Shown piece by piece: positions 35,024 to 44,341 of a DNA stretch of 64,000 nucleotides; the stretch's first letter is position 1, and each line of letters opens with the position of its first letter. The DNA lies in NCBI RefSeq assembly GCF_005771405.1, contig NZ_VAUA01000003.1:310001-374000 (forward strand), read 5' to 3'. The stretch comes from Parasedimentitalea maritima. GTDB taxonomy: Bacteria; Pseudomonadota; Alphaproteobacteria; Rhodobacterales; Rhodobacteraceae. The notes beneath the pieces are model-generated. The model was not told the DNA's origin and did not search any database. It saw only the letters and a program-made list of their open reading frames with translations. The position numbers and the translations under genes are program-made.

Positions 35024-35602
35024 ATGCCTCTCCAAAACGACGCCGCGCTGGATTTTCTACTGACACGCCGGTCACGCCCTGCCAAAACACTTGTCGCACC
35101 CGCCCCGAACCGTGCCGAGTTAGAACCCCTGCTAACCGCAGCCGCCCGCACCCCGGATCATGGCAAGCTGGAACCCTGGCGATTTATCGTAGTGGAAAAA
35201 GGTGCTATGGCACGACTGGCCGATCTGACCAGTCAGGCTGGGCAACGGCTAGACAAAAGCCCGGAAGATATCGCCAAAGGGCGCAGCCAGTTTGAGCTGG
35301 GGCACCTGGCCGTTGTTGTGGTGGAGGTGCAAACCCCCAGCGTCAAAGTTCCTGCCCTTGAACAAACCTATTCTGCCGGGGCAGTCTGTTTGGCCTTGTT
35401 GAATGCGGCCCTCGCAGCAGGCTGGGGGGCCAATTGGCTTTCCGGCTGGGTCAGCCATGACCCTGAGTTTTGCAAAGCGGCGTTTGATCTAGCAGACAAT
35501 GAGCGCATCGCCGGGCTGATCCATATCGCAACCCAAGGTCCGATCCCACCCGAGCGGCCACGGCCGGATCTGAACGCCAAGACAACCTGGATGACCCAAT
35601 GA
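35024..35602 (+). CDS. Nitroreductase-family flavoprotein
   Basis: 192 residues from ATG 35024 (MPLQNDAALDFLLTRRSR), preceded by AAGG. FMN-binding hallmarks are RRSRPAKTL near the N-terminus, ARTPDHGKLEPWRFIVV, and GAVCLALLNAALAAGWGANWLSG. The pattern is of the YdjA/TdsD type, small homodimeric NAD(P)H:FMN oxidoreductases. The physiological substrate is unknown. Its stop overlaps the ATG of the EI24 gene (ATGA), indicating coupling. Confidence 0.9.
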   Translation: MPLQNDAALDFLLTRRSRPAKTLVAPAPNRAELEPLLTAAARTPDHGKLEPWRFIVVEKGAMARLADLTSQAGQRLDKSPEDIAKGRSQFELGHLAVVVVEVQTPSVKVPALEQTYSAGAVCLALLNAALAAGWGANWLSGWVSHDPEFCKAAFDLADNERIAGLIHIATQGPIPPERPRPDLNAKTTWMTQ

Positions 35603-36291
35603 TTTTTGATGCCTTCTTCAAAGCCATTGCACAGACGGGCGATCCAAGGTTCCGCCGTGTCCTCGCCCTTGGTATTGGTCTGACCCTGGCCCTTTTGGTC
35701 GCGGCCTACGCTTGTTTTCTGGTCTTGATCCAGTGGTTGGTGGGACCTGATGCAACCGTGCCTGTGCTGGGTGAGGTGCGTTGGTTAGACGACCTGATGT
35801 CGATTGGCTCGCTGATTTTCATGCTGATCCTGTCGGTGTTTCTGATGGTCCCGGTGGCCTCAGCCATAACCTCGATGTTCCTGGACGAAGTGGCGCAGGC
35901 GGTTGAGGACAAACATTTCCCGCATTTGCCCCATGTCAGAAAGACCCCATTATGGGAGGCGGCAAAGGACACCGTGAACTTTCTTGGTGTTTTGATCACA
36001 GCCAACGTGTTGGCGCTCATCCTCTATGTGATTTTCCCACCTGCAGCGGTGTTCATTTTTTGGGGCCTGAACGGGTTCTTGCTGGGGCGAGAGTATTTCA
36101 CCCTTGCTGCAGCACGACGTATTGGCTTGCCCGAAGCCAAAAGGCTACGCCGCAAACACGCCGGAACCATTTGGATGGCAGGTACGCTGATGGCCATGCC
36201 CCTGTCCATTCCGCTGATCAACTTGGTGATCCCGATCCTTGGTGCCGCCACTTTCACGCATATATTTCACGCGCTCAATCGGCGGGGGTGA
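35599..36291 (+). CDS. EI24/CysZ-like membrane protein
   Basis: 230 residues with four to five membrane helices. The EI24 pattern is visible in the N-terminal FKAIAQTGDPRFRRVL, the long amphipathic stretch DEVAQAVEDKHFPHLPHVRKTPLWEAA, and GLNGFLLGREYFTLAAARRIGLPEAKRLRRKHAG. The CysZ group transports sulfate in enterobacteria; for this alphaproteobacterial branch the substrate is not established. It is coupled to the nitroreductase upstream. Confidence 0.88.
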   Translation: MIFDAFFKAIAQTGDPRFRRVLALGIGLTLALLVAAYACFLVLIQWLVGPDATVPVLGEVRWLDDLMSIGSLIFMLILSVFLMVPVASAITSMFLDEVAQAVEDKHFPHLPHVRKTPLWEAAKDTVNFLGVLITANVLALILYVIFPPAAVFIFWGLNGFLLGREYFTLAAARRIGLPEAKRLRRKHAGTIWMAGTLMAMPLSIPLINLVIPILGAATFTHIFHALNRRG

Positions 36292-36343
36292 TCTCCCCCA
36301 CACGTTCAGGTGATTGGTGCAAAACACATATTGGACAGGCAAC

Positions 36344-36910
36344 ATGGACAAGCCAAAACGGGACAAACGCCAGATCGCGCTGATCATCATAGGGTACCCG
36401 TTTTGCCTCCTGATTATCGGCCTTGCGATAAATATGCTGGCCTTTGGTATTGAGCTCATCACTGTCTCGATGCCATCAATCGAGATCGTTTCGGCACTGA
36501 TTATTGCCAGTGTTCTGCTTGTCATCAATCATGCGTGGCTGATGACAACAACGGAGCTAACCCGTTTAAAACACACTCTGTATGCCACTCCAGAAGAATG
36601 GGCAAAAAGTGGGGTCGACCCGCAGAGCGCCTCGGCGCTTGGCATGCAGGAATTGGCACGTCGCCACAATGCCCATCGAAACACCACTGAGAATGCTGTC
36701 TATTTTTGCCTGCTGGCGGCACTATTTACCGTCACATCCCCATCCACGCTGGCGGCGCAGGTCTGGTTGATCGGCTTTGCCATCGCCCGCTTGGGATACA
36801 CCTATAGCTACATTGCCGGTCGGGATAATCTTCGGGGTGTTTTTATGAGCCTGAGCTTGCTGGCCATGTTTGGGTTGGCCAGCTACCTGTTGCTCAGCTT
36901 GGTGGTTTAA
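36344..36910 (+). CDS. MAPEG-family membrane protein
   Basis: 188 residues from ATG 36344 with four to five membrane helices. RHNAHRNTTENAVYFCLLAAL and RLGYTYSYIAGRDNLRGVFMSLSL match the R-x-x-x-N-x-x-E-N and R-x-x-Y motifs that bind glutathione in MAPEG proteins. Members are glutathione transferases/peroxidases of the membrane. The first helix region is preceded by a basic tail (MDKPKRDKRQ). It is the third plus-strand gene after the nitroreductase. Confidence 0.8.
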   Translation: MDKPKRDKRQIALIIIGYPFCLLIIGLAINMLAFGIELITVSMPSIEIVSALIIASVLLVINHAWLMTTTELTRLKHTLYATPEEWAKSGVDPQSASALGMQELARRHNAHRNTTENAVYFCLLAALFTVTSPSTLAAQVWLIGFAIARLGYTYSYIAGRDNLRGVFMSLSLLAMFGLASYLLLSLVV

Positions 36911-36919
36911 ACCGAACGA

Positions 36920-37195
36920 TCACTGCGGGTCCGGGTAGACATCCAGCCAGTCGAAATCGTTGATGCTGATCACCTCGGACAGGATGATCCCAGCAATCAC
37001 GGCCCACAACACCGCCGCAACCACGGTTGTGATAATGGCTTTTTGTTTCAGGTAGTGATTTTCTGGCGCACTGGAGTGTGTGCCGGGCACCACTTTGCCT
37101 TTATCGCCCTGGGTTTCCAGGCGGATCGGAATGATCACCAGGAAGCTCAGGAACCAGATCACTGCATAAAGCACCAATGCTGATGTAATTGCCAT
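36920..37195 (-). CDS. DUF1467-family membrane protein
   Basis: 91 residues from ATG 37195, with GGAGA upstream. Two membrane helices (ITSALVLYAVIWFLSFLVIIPI and IITTVVAAVLWAVIAGIIL) flank a loop containing RLETQGDKGKVVPGTHSSAPEN, the signature of DUF1467. The function is unknown; I recall the family lying near methylmalonyl-CoA epimerase in Rhodobacterales, as it does here (57 bp). Confidence 0.88.
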   Translation of the reverse strand: MAITSALVLYAVIWFLSFLVIIPIRLETQGDKGKVVPGTHSSAPENHYLKQKAIITTVVAAVLWAVIAGIILSEVISINDFDWLDVYPDPQ

Positions 37196-37252
37196 GTCGC
37201 GCGTCTCCATATACGGCCCGCCCCGCAAATGCGGGGCTAGACCAAAGTAGTG

Positions 37253-37657
37253 TCAAACCTGTTCCAGTTCCACCAGGCAGCCGTTGAAATCTTTGGGATG
37301 CAAGAACAACACCGGTTTGCCATGCGCCCCAGTTTTTGGCTCGCCTGTCCCCAAAACTCGTGCGCCCTGAGACAGAAGATGATCACGGGCCTGCAAGATA
37401 TCATCGACCTCGTAGCAGATATGATGGATACCGCCAGCTGGATTTTTTTCAAGAAATCCAGTGATCGGCGAGCTGTCGCCCAAGGGGTACAGCAGTTCGA
37501 TCTTGGTATTGGGCAATTCAATGAACACCACGGTCACACCATGATCTGGCTCGTCCTGTGGCGCCCCCACAACAGCCCCAAGGGTGTCACGGTATTGCGC
37601 TATCGATGCCTCTAGGTCGGGCACCGCAATGGCCACATGGTTTAACCGGCCGATCAT
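37253..37657 (-). CDS. mce: Methylmalonyl-CoA epimerase
   Basis: 134 residues starting MIGRLNHVAIAVPDLEASIAQY; an adjacent ATG one codon upstream is equally possible. The vicinal-oxygen-chelate fold is clear with metal ligands in LNHVAIAV, GIHHICYEVDD and the C-terminal CLVELEQ. The enzyme interconverts R- and S-methylmalonyl-CoA between propionyl-CoA carboxylase and the mutase. It belongs to the same pathway as meaB at the left end of the window. Confidence 0.92.
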   Translation of the reverse strand: MIGRLNHVAIAVPDLEASIAQYRDTLGAVVGAPQDEPDHGVTVVFIELPNTKIELLYPLGDSSPITGFLEKNPAGGIHHICYEVDDILQARDHLLSQGARVLGTGEPKTGAHGKPVLFLHPKDFNGCLVELEQV

Positions 37658-37838
37658 CATCGCTTCTCCTGTTTGGTTTGGTGGTGCGGTTATGCGGTCT
37701 GTCACCGGATGGAGCAAGTGCGCGAATGCGCCCAGTCCCGCGCCGGAATTTTTCATATGACAAGACCACGCGCTGCGTTAACCCAGAATTAGCCTCGATT
37801 TCCTAGCGTCATGTCCATTACCGAAAGGAGCAAGAGTT

Positions 37839-38558
37839 ATGGACGATTCGGACCTGTTTGCCGCCGCACACCGCCAACCCACCTCACGGCGCCCCCTGTT
37901 GGGGCTGACCATTCTGGTGATTGAGGACAGTCGCTATGCCTGCGAGGCCATGCGACTGCTATGTCTGCGCAGTGGTGCCAGAATACGCAGAGCGGACTGT
38001 TTGAAATCCGCGCGTCGGCATTTACAGGTCTATCGACCCTCGGTGCTGATTGTTGATCTGGGCCTGCCGGATGGGTCAGGCGTAGACCTCATTGAAGAAG
38101 CCGTCGCCGCCAGCCCACGGGTCAGCGTTGTGCTTGGCACTTCTGGCGATGATACTGGTCAAGACGCCACACTTGCCGCTGGTGCAGACGGTTTTCTGGC
38201 CAAACCCGTAACCTCACTTGCCACTTTCCAAGAGGCAATCCTGTCGCGCCTGCCTGCCGACCGTCAACCCATGGGCCCACGCGAACTGCAGGATGAAGTC
38301 ATCCACCCAGATCGACTGGCCTTTCAGGACGACATGGCCCATGTCGCCGATGTACTGAACGACTCGCATGAAGAGAAAATCCTGAACTATGTTGCGCAGT
38401 TTTTGGGTGGCGTTGCCCGCAGTGTTGGGGATAACCCACTTGCCGACGCCGCGAGCGGGCTGGCGCATGCCTTATCGTCAGGCAGTCCGGTCAACGCCGA
38501 AGCTGCACGCATTGCCGGGCTGGTACAGGAGCGCATGAACCAGAGGTTGGCCATTTGA
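37839..38558 (+). CDS. Response regulator with receiver domain and uncharacterised C-terminus
   Basis: 239 residues, preceded by AAAGGAG. The receiver domain spans residues 22-145: the acidic pair in LVIEDS, phosphoacceptor Asp in LIVDLGLPDGSG, conserved T/S in LGTSGDD and Lys in LAKPV. The C-terminal 90 residues are helical, with no DNA-binding or output domain I can recognise, so it may act by protein contact. No histidine kinase is adjacent. A short membrane-protein frame follows after one base. Confidence 0.85.
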   Translation: MDDSDLFAAAHRQPTSRRPLLGLTILVIEDSRYACEAMRLLCLRSGARIRRADCLKSARRHLQVYRPSVLIVDLGLPDGSGVDLIEEAVAASPRVSVVLGTSGDDTGQDATLAAGADGFLAKPVTSLATFQEAILSRLPADRQPMGPRELQDEVIHPDRLAFQDDMAHVADVLNDSHEEKILNYVAQFLGGVARSVGDNPLADAASGLAHALSSGSPVNAEAARIAGLVQERMNQRLAI

Positions 38559-38559
38559 T

Positions 38560-38709
38560 ATGCTGGAGGCTGTTCTGATCACAGGTGTTACCCTGGTCAT
38601 TGTGTTATATGGTCAGGCCCGGCATGCGGCGCGCGAAATCCGCCGCAATCGGACCAACAGCTATCAGTACAGATCCGAATCTCTGCTCATTTTGTCGCAG
38701 GACAGCTAG
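38560..38709 (+). CDS. Possible small membrane protein downstream of the response regulator
   Basis: 49 residues (MLEAVLITGVTLVIVLYGQA..., ending SLLILSQDS). One hydrophobic helix is followed by a basic stretch (RHAAREIRRNRT), a positive-inside layout. The ATG starts one base after the preceding stop, which favours translational coupling with the response regulator. No family recognised. Confidence 0.5.
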   Translation: MLEAVLITGVTLVIVLYGQARHAAREIRRNRTNSYQYRSESLLILSQDS

Positions 38710-38935
38710 CATATACGTCGCATGACTGTTGCTTGACAGATCTCAGCCGAACCGCCCTGCTCACGCATGTTTTGGTGGTCAAAGTTCCAGTTGAGTAAAG
38801 CGCCGTTTGATGGGTTCAGTAGGATCTGGACCTGAGATGCCAGATCGCAGATCTAAGGCTCTCTGTTACGGGGTCGAACATTTATAGATCCTTCAGTTAG
38901 GGATCTTTGGGAAGGAAGCTGTCAAATTTGGCTGC

Positions 38936-40150
38936 TTACAAGAGAAGCCCCGGATCTTCGCCCATTTCCAGCCCAGGAAACACCACCTGTTCCAGCGTTT
39001 CCCGGCCAACCCCAATCAAACCCTGCAAGACCCAGGCCGCCTGCCCGCGCACATCGGCGGTCGGCATAAGGTCCCGGCGGTCAAATAGATCGGCCTCTGC
39101 CAATCCGGGCCAGCGGCCGTGGACCTTACCGCCGCGAATGGCGCCCCCAGCCAGTAACATCGCCCCCCCCGTGCCATGGTCGGTACCCCCGGTCCCATTT
39201 TCGCGCACAGTGCGACCAAATTCAGTCATCGCCAGAACCGCTGTCTTGTTCCACACTGTCGGACCAACGCCGTCTCGCAGCGTCAGGATACAATCCGACA
39301 ACCGGCCAAACCCCGCCTTGAGCCCAGCAACCTGTCGTGAGTGCGTATCCCATCCGTTAATCGAGAACGCCGCAACCCGGGTCTCGTTGCGAAGTCTTTC
39401 AGCTGCATATTCGGCTATCTTCTGATGGGCTTTGCCGCGACTGGGCACTGGCATGGTCATCTCCATCATGGAACTGTCATCACCTTCAGGATCCTGCTGC
39501 GCCCCCCCCCCCTGAGACAGGGTCAGGGCTTCAGCCAAAGCCGAATGGAACAACGGATCACCCTGCATCATTTGCTCTGCCAGTAATTGTGCCTGAGGAC
39601 TGAGAATGAGCGCCGCATCTGGGCCCCACTCCGAAACCGGTGCCCCACCGTGCAGCAACTTCATCTCACCCTGACCGATGGCAAATGCGGTCCGGTTCTC
39701 TACCCCTCCCATGTGCTGCAGCATTCGGTTCAACCAGCCATCAGGCACCTGCCCTATGCCCATGCTGCCGGCCTCCAGTAAATCCTGACCATCGAAATGG
39801 CTGCGCCTGTTTCGATATGGCGTGGAAACCGCATGAACAAACCCCAATTCACCTGCTCTCCAAAGCGGCATCAACCGAGACAGTTCAGAATGCAAAGAAA
39901 AGAACCCATCCAGATCCAAGCCCCCCTTCAGGGGCCCGCCGGCCAGTTTAACTCGCAGCCCCGCATAATCAGGATCACCATAGGGCTGCACCATATCCAA
40001 AGCATCTAGTCCACCGCGCAGAATGATCACCACCAGTCGCGTATCCCAAGGGGCAGCAGCAAAACTAACCGGCGTCAGCAACGGGCTCGCGGCGGCAGAA
40101 CAACCGATAGCAGCAGAACGGGTCAAAAAATGGCGTCGGGTCAGGGTCAT
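38936..40150 (-). CDS. DUF1501-domain protein, Tat-exported
   Basis: 404 residues from ATG 40150, with AGGAGG upstream. The N-terminus MTLTRRHFLTRSAAIGCSAAAS is a Tat signal. The body has the DUF1501 pattern: VVIILRGGLDALDMVQPYGDPDY, STPYRNRRSHFDGQDLLE, and AVLAMTEFGRTVRENGTGGTDHGTGGAMLLAGG, resembling the alkaline-phosphatase/sulfatase superfamily. The function is unknown. It lies 13 bp downstream of the DUF1800 gene, with which it forms a conserved pair in many bacteria. Confidence 0.92.
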   Translation of the reverse strand: MTLTRRHFLTRSAAIGCSAAASPLLTPVSFAAAPWDTRLVVIILRGGLDALDMVQPYGDPDYAGLRVKLAGGPLKGGLDLDGFFSLHSELSRLMPLWRAGELGFVHAVSTPYRNRRSHFDGQDLLEAGSMGIGQVPDGWLNRMLQHMGGVENRTAFAIGQGEMKLLHGGAPVSEWGPDAALILSPQAQLLAEQMMQGDPLFHSALAEALTLSQGGGAQQDPEGDDSSMMEMTMPVPSRGKAHQKIAEYAAERLRNETRVAAFSINGWDTHSRQVAGLKAGFGRLSDCILTLRDGVGPTVWNKTAVLAMTEFGRTVRENGTGGTDHGTGGAMLLAGGAIRGGKVHGRWPGLAEADLFDRRDLMPTADVRGQAAWVLQGLIGVGRETLEQVVFPGLEMGEDPGLLL

Positions 40151-40163
40151 GACACGCCTCCTG

Positions 40164-41549
40164 TTAACGACGCTGAAATGCGGGTGAGGACAAGACCAGC
40201 CCGATCGCTTCAGAATGGGTTTCTGCTGCACCCGCAGCAAACAGGACCGGACCGGTGGCAAAGGGGCCAAGACTGGTCATGGCAAACGTTTCAGGTATCG
40301 GCAAACGATCGACAAGGCGCTGCGGCGCCAACATGGCCCAGCGGATTCGGGCCGCCAAACTCTGAGGCGTTATCCAAGCGTCATCCTCTTCCGGCCAGCC
40401 ATCCGGACCCAGCGGATGCTCCCACTTCTGCCCCATCATGGTCATCGGTTTGATCAGTTTCCTGACGACATTTTGTGGAGATGTCCCTTGCAACTTTTCC
40501 GGGTACACCGCCAAAGCCCGGCAGGCGCTGGCAACAAAATCCAAAGGTGGTTTTACATTGCGCAACTCTGGCACCCAGGCAGCCGGGTGCTCCAACAGCG
40601 CTGCATAGACCTGCCCCAAATCGCCTCCGGTATCGCGAAACCGGGCTGCAACATGGTCGACCAATTCAGGATCTGGGGTGTCCTCTACAAAATGCACCAC
40701 CAGTTTGCGGGCGACATGGTCAGCCGTTGCAGGGTGCACAGCAAGGTCCTGCAACACGGCATAAATTTGGGTCAACCGGGCTGGGTCCCCCCCATATTGC
40801 TTTCCCAGAATTGTTTCATATCCCGGTTCGGCCATATCAGGACGGAACAAAAACCCCTTTTTGAGATTGCTACTCAGCCCTGTGAAAAGTTCAGCCAGTT
40901 GACGGACATCCTGCTGACTGTACGGTCCGTCAACCCCAAGCGTGTGCAGTTCCAGTACCTCGCGGGCCAGGTTTTCGTTCAATCCCTTTGGCTTACGCGT
41001 GCGATGCGCGGCGCGGCTACCAGGGCCAACAGATCGGTTTTGGTCCAAATAACTCAACATCAATGGATGGGTGACAGCCGAAATTAACAATTCTGCAAAA
41101 CGACCTGTCAAATGTGGTCTGATAGCTGTTTCCACATAGGGCGCATTCATCTGGCGACGCAAACCGCCTTTGCCAAGTGCCGTAAAATGGTCGGCCCAGA
41201 ACAACGCCAATCGTTCACGGAAGCCATCATTCGTTTGACTGTGACGCAGAATGACTTGGCTAAACCAGCGCGTCCAGGTGGCGCGCTCATACTTTCGCAT
41301 CGCCTTGTACGTCTTGTTCAATGCCTCATAAGCATCAGTCCCCTGCGCTTTTCTACGCTTACGTCGCAATGCGTTGAGTTCAGACAAATACGGCAACAGG
41401 CTGTCGGAACTATCGATTGGGTGTGCAACGGCCATGTGATCTGGTCCAGCTAGATGCTGCAATATTTCTTCGGCAGAGTTTTTCGCGGGAAGAATGGGTG
41501 ACAATCCACATCCAAAGCGGATCTCTGCCAACTCTGGTGTAAATGCCAT
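40164..41549 (-). CDS. DUF1800-domain protein
   Basis: 461 residues from ATG 41549, preceded by a G-rich ribosome site. Family features are the N-terminal IRFGCGLSP, RLALFWADHFTA, LNENLAREVLELHTLGVDGPYSQQDV and ARKLVVHFVEDTPDPELV. No signal peptide is clear, unlike the Tat-exported DUF1501 partner. DUF1800/DUF1501 gene pairs are widespread in proteobacteria and planctomycetes but lack an established function. It is the first gene of the pair. Confidence 0.92.
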   Translation of the reverse strand: MAFTPELAEIRFGCGLSPILPAKNSAEEILQHLAGPDHMAVAHPIDSSDSLLPYLSELNALRRKRRKAQGTDAYEALNKTYKAMRKYERATWTRWFSQVILRHSQTNDGFRERLALFWADHFTALGKGGLRRQMNAPYVETAIRPHLTGRFAELLISAVTHPLMLSYLDQNRSVGPGSRAAHRTRKPKGLNENLAREVLELHTLGVDGPYSQQDVRQLAELFTGLSSNLKKGFLFRPDMAEPGYETILGKQYGGDPARLTQIYAVLQDLAVHPATADHVARKLVVHFVEDTPDPELVDHVAARFRDTGGDLGQVYAALLEHPAAWVPELRNVKPPLDFVASACRALAVYPEKLQGTSPQNVVRKLIKPMTMMGQKWEHPLGPDGWPEEDDAWITPQSLAARIRWAMLAPQRLVDRLPIPETFAMTSLGPFATGPVLFAAGAAETHSEAIGLVLSSPAFQRR

Positions 41550-41674
41550 GATCTTCCCCCCAGACAATTTTCGCACCTCTGACCCGGCTGGTCGCTTCAA
41601 AGTGGATCTTCCCAGATTACACGTGCCTCAACTGAAATTCTGTCGCTTTTTCGACAGCAGGCTTCTTCTCGCTC

Positions 41675-41706
41675 ACAAAAAAGGCCCGGGAATTTCCCGG
41701 GCCTTT
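41675..41706 (-). terminator. Rho-independent terminator after aspS
   Basis: AAAGGCCCGGG (41680-41690) pairs perfectly with CCCGGGCCTTT (41696-41706). Read on the minus strand, the stem is followed by a T-run, 28 bp after the aspS stop. Confidence 0.92.
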
Positions 41707-41733
41707 GAATTTTAGTTCTAACTGTGTCGCAAG

Positions 41734-43587
41734 TTACTGATCCTGTGGGATCACCCGCAGCCCCAGCTCCATCAGCTGATCCGAGGTCGGATCGCTTGGG
41801 GCGTTCATCATCAGGTCTTCGGCGCGCTGGTTCATTGGGAACATCACCACTTCGCGGATGTTGGCCTCGTCGGCCAGCAGCATCACGATACGGTCTACAC
41901 CAGCGGCGCAACCGCCGTGGGGCGGGGCGCCGTATTGGAATGCGTTGACCATACCGCCAAAGCGTTTTTCAACTTCGTCTTTGCCGTAACCCGCAATTTC
42001 AAACGCCTTGAACATGATCTCCGGACGGTGGTTCCGGATCGCACCCGACACCAGCTCGTAGCCGTTACAAGCCAGATCGTACTGATAACCCAGCACTTTG
42101 AGCGGATCGCCCATCAGCGCGTCCATGCCACCCTGCGGCATCGAGAACGGGTTGTGTTCGAAATCGATTTTACCGGTTTCTTCGTCCGCCTCGTAGATTG
42201 GGAAATCGACGATCCAGGCAAAGGCAAAACGATCTTTGTCGGTCAGGCCCAACTCATCACCAATCACGGCACGCGCACGGCCTGCGACGGGTTCAAACAC
42301 CTTAGGCTTACCACCTAGGAAGAAGGCCGCATCGCCGACGTCCAGACCCAGCTGCTGACGAATGGCTTCGGTGCGCTCGGGGCCGATATTCTTGGCCAGC
42401 GGACCTGCGGCCTCGTTGCCCAAGGTAATCTCGCCGGATTTAACCAGCGCGTTCACTTCTTTGACGGTGATGCCACGTTCCTGAGCGATCGAATCCGGAG
42501 ACTGCTTGCGCCAGAAGATATAACCCATACCCGGCAGGCCTTCACCCTGGGCAAATTTGTTCATCCGGTCACAGAACTTGCGGCTGCCGCCCTTGGGGGC
42601 TGGGATGGCGCGGATTTCGGTGCCCTCATTCTCCAGCAGGCTGGCAAAGATAGCAAAACCAGAACCACGGAAGTGATCTGAGACCACCTGCATCTTGATC
42701 GGGTTGCGCAAGTCAGGCTTGTCCGAGCCATACCACAGTGCGGCATCTTTGTAGGAAATCTGCGGCCAGACATCGTCAACCTTACGACCTCCGCCGAACT
42801 CTTCGAACACGCCCTGCAGAACCGGCTGGATCGTGTCGAACACATCCTGCTGCTCGACAAAGGACATTTCGAGGTCGAGCTGGTAGAAATCAGTAGGCGA
42901 GCGATCGGCGCGTGGATCTTCGTCGCGGAAACAGGGTGCGATCTGGAAATACTTGTCGAACCCGGCAACCATCATCAGCTGTTTGAACTGCTGGGGCGCC
43001 TGTGGCAGGGCGTAGAATTTGCCCGGATGCTGACGCGAAGGGACCAGAAAGTCACGTGCGCCTTCGGGGGAAGATGCGGTGATGATCGGTGTTTGATACT
43101 CGCGGAAGTCTTTTTCCCACATACGCTTGCGCATCGAGGTCACAACGTCCGAACGCAGCTTCATGTTGGTCTGCATCGCCTCGCGGCGCAGATCCAGATA
43201 GCGGTACTTCAGACGGGTCTCTTCTGGGTATTCCTGATCGCCAAAGACCATCAGTGGCAGCTCTTCGGACTGGCCCAAAACTTCGATATCACGAATGAAA
43301 ACTTCGATTTCGCCGGTTGGGATCGCCTTGTTGATCAGGCTTTCGTCGCGGGCCAGAACATTGCCTTCGATCTTGATGCACCACTCAGAGCGCACCTTTT
43401 CCAGCTCGGCAAACACCGGGCTGTCCGGGTCGGCCATGACCTGCGTGATGCCGTAGTGATCGCGCAGATCGATGAACAACAAGCCGCCGTGATCGCGGAC
43501 ACGATGGACCCAGCCAGACAGGCGAACAGTCTCGCCAACATTGGCGGCAGTCAGGGCGGCGCAGGTATGGCTGCGATAGGCGTGCAT
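41734..43587 (-). CDS. aspS: Aspartyl-tRNA synthetase
   Basis: 617 residues from ATG 43587 ([19 protein letters not shown]), preceded by AAAGGTC. It has an N-terminal OB anticodon-binding domain ([24 protein letters not shown]), class II catalytic core with motif 2 ([20 protein letters not shown]), the bacterial GAD insertion domain, and motif 3 ([14 protein letters not shown]). Many alphaproteobacterial enzymes are non-discriminating and also charge tRNA-Asn, but this cannot be settled here. It ends in a strong terminator. Confidence 0.96.
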   Translation of the reverse strand: MHAYRSHTCAALTAANVGETVRLSGWVHRVRDHGGLLFIDLRDHYGITQVMADPDSPVFAELEKVRSEWCIKIEGNVLARDESLINKAIPTGEIEVFIRDIEVLGQSEELPLMVFGDQEYPEETRLKYRYLDLRREAMQTNMKLRSDVVTSMRKRMWEKDFREYQTPIITASSPEGARDFLVPSRQHPGKFYALPQAPQQFKQLMMVAGFDKYFQIAPCFRDEDPRADRSPTDFYQLDLEMSFVEQQDVFDTIQPVLQGVFEEFGGGRKVDDVWPQISYKDAALWYGSDKPDLRNPIKMQVVSDHFRGSGFAIFASLLENEGTEIRAIPAPKGGSRKFCDRMNKFAQGEGLPGMGYIFWRKQSPDSIAQERGITVKEVNALVKSGEITLGNEAAGPLAKNIGPERTEAIRQQLGLDVGDAAFFLGGKPKVFEPVAGRARAVIGDELGLTDKDRFAFAWIVDFPIYEADEETGKIDFEHNPFSMPQGGMDALMGDPLKVLGYQYDLACNGYELVSGAIRNHRPEIMFKAFEIAGYGKDEVEKRFGGMVNAFQYGAPPHGGCAAGVDRIVMLLADEANIREVVMFPMNQRAEDLMMNAPSDPTSDQLMELGLRVIPQDQ

Positions 43588-43669
43588 GGTTTGACCTTTC
43601 GTCACTCGGTATCGGCGCATCAAAGCGCGGAATTCGTCCGGGCCGATACACAGGGTTGCGGCCCGGTTG

Positions 43670-44341
43670 TCAAGCAAACTGGGTGAAATGACTGCATTCT
43701 GGTGCCCAAATGGCCTGCGTTGCCCCGCGCAGCGCGTTGACCAGTTCGATACGGCGTGCGCCCTTTAGGTCTGACAGTGTCAGGACTGCCTCGCGCAACA
43801 GCCCCAGTTCCAACTGATTTTGCCGGTAGACACCGGGCAAACACCCCGAACTAAGCGGTGGCGTAAGGTGGTCCCCGTCCGGTGTGACGATTAAAACGTT
43901 GGTGATTGTCCCTTCGCACACCTCGTCACGTTCATTCAGAAAAACCGCTTCGTTCACGCCCTTGGGCAGCGCGGCCCTTGCCCGGTCAAATTGGTCTCGC
44001 AGAGTTGTTTTGTGACGCAACAAAGCAGTTTCGGAATCGAGCCGTTCCTGGGCAATTACAAATCGCATCAGATCCGTCGGGGCGGGCATCGGGGCGGTTT
44101 CCAGGCCCAGATCCCCTGCCCGGCCAAGGGTCAGCCTGCAGCGCAACGGCACATTCGCAGAGAGACCATTCAGCCGCTGCAACACGGCATCCAGATCAAT
44201 TTCAAAGCCCAGCGCCGCGGCCGAGGCCTGCAACCGCTGCACATGCAGGGATGCGCGCGCGACACGCTGGCCAGGTACAAAACCAAAGGTTTCGATCAGG
44301 CGAAAGTCTTGGTCAGAGGTTGGGCAAATCTGGTCTTCCAT
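43670..44341 (-). CDS. pabC: Aminodeoxychorismate lyase-like (class IV PLP aminotransferase)
   Basis: 223 residues, a compact class IV fold. The PLP lysine lies in [15 protein letters not shown], with [19 protein letters not shown] and [12 protein letters not shown] as the other active-site parts. PabC releases 4-aminobenzoate and pyruvate from aminodeoxychorismate in folate synthesis. The start overlaps the pabB gene by 46 bases, and the pair matches the fused or adjacent pabB-pabC arrangement, so this role is favoured over a branched-chain aminotransferase. Confidence 0.88.
   Translation of the reverse strand: MEDQICPTSDQDFRLIETFGFVPGQRVARASLHVQRLQASAAALGFEIDLDAVLQRLNGLSANVPLRCRLTLGRAGDLGLETAPMPAPTDLMRFVIAQERLDSETALLRHKTTLRDQFDRARAALPKGVNEAVFLNERDEVCEGTITNVLIVTPDGDHLTPPLSSGCLPGVYRQNQLELGLLREAVLTLSDLKGARRIELVNALRGATQAIWAPECSHFTQFA

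Noticed and set aside
40215-41087. 290-codon plus-strand frame opposite the DUF1800 gene
   Set aside because: Antisense shadow with no recognisable motif.
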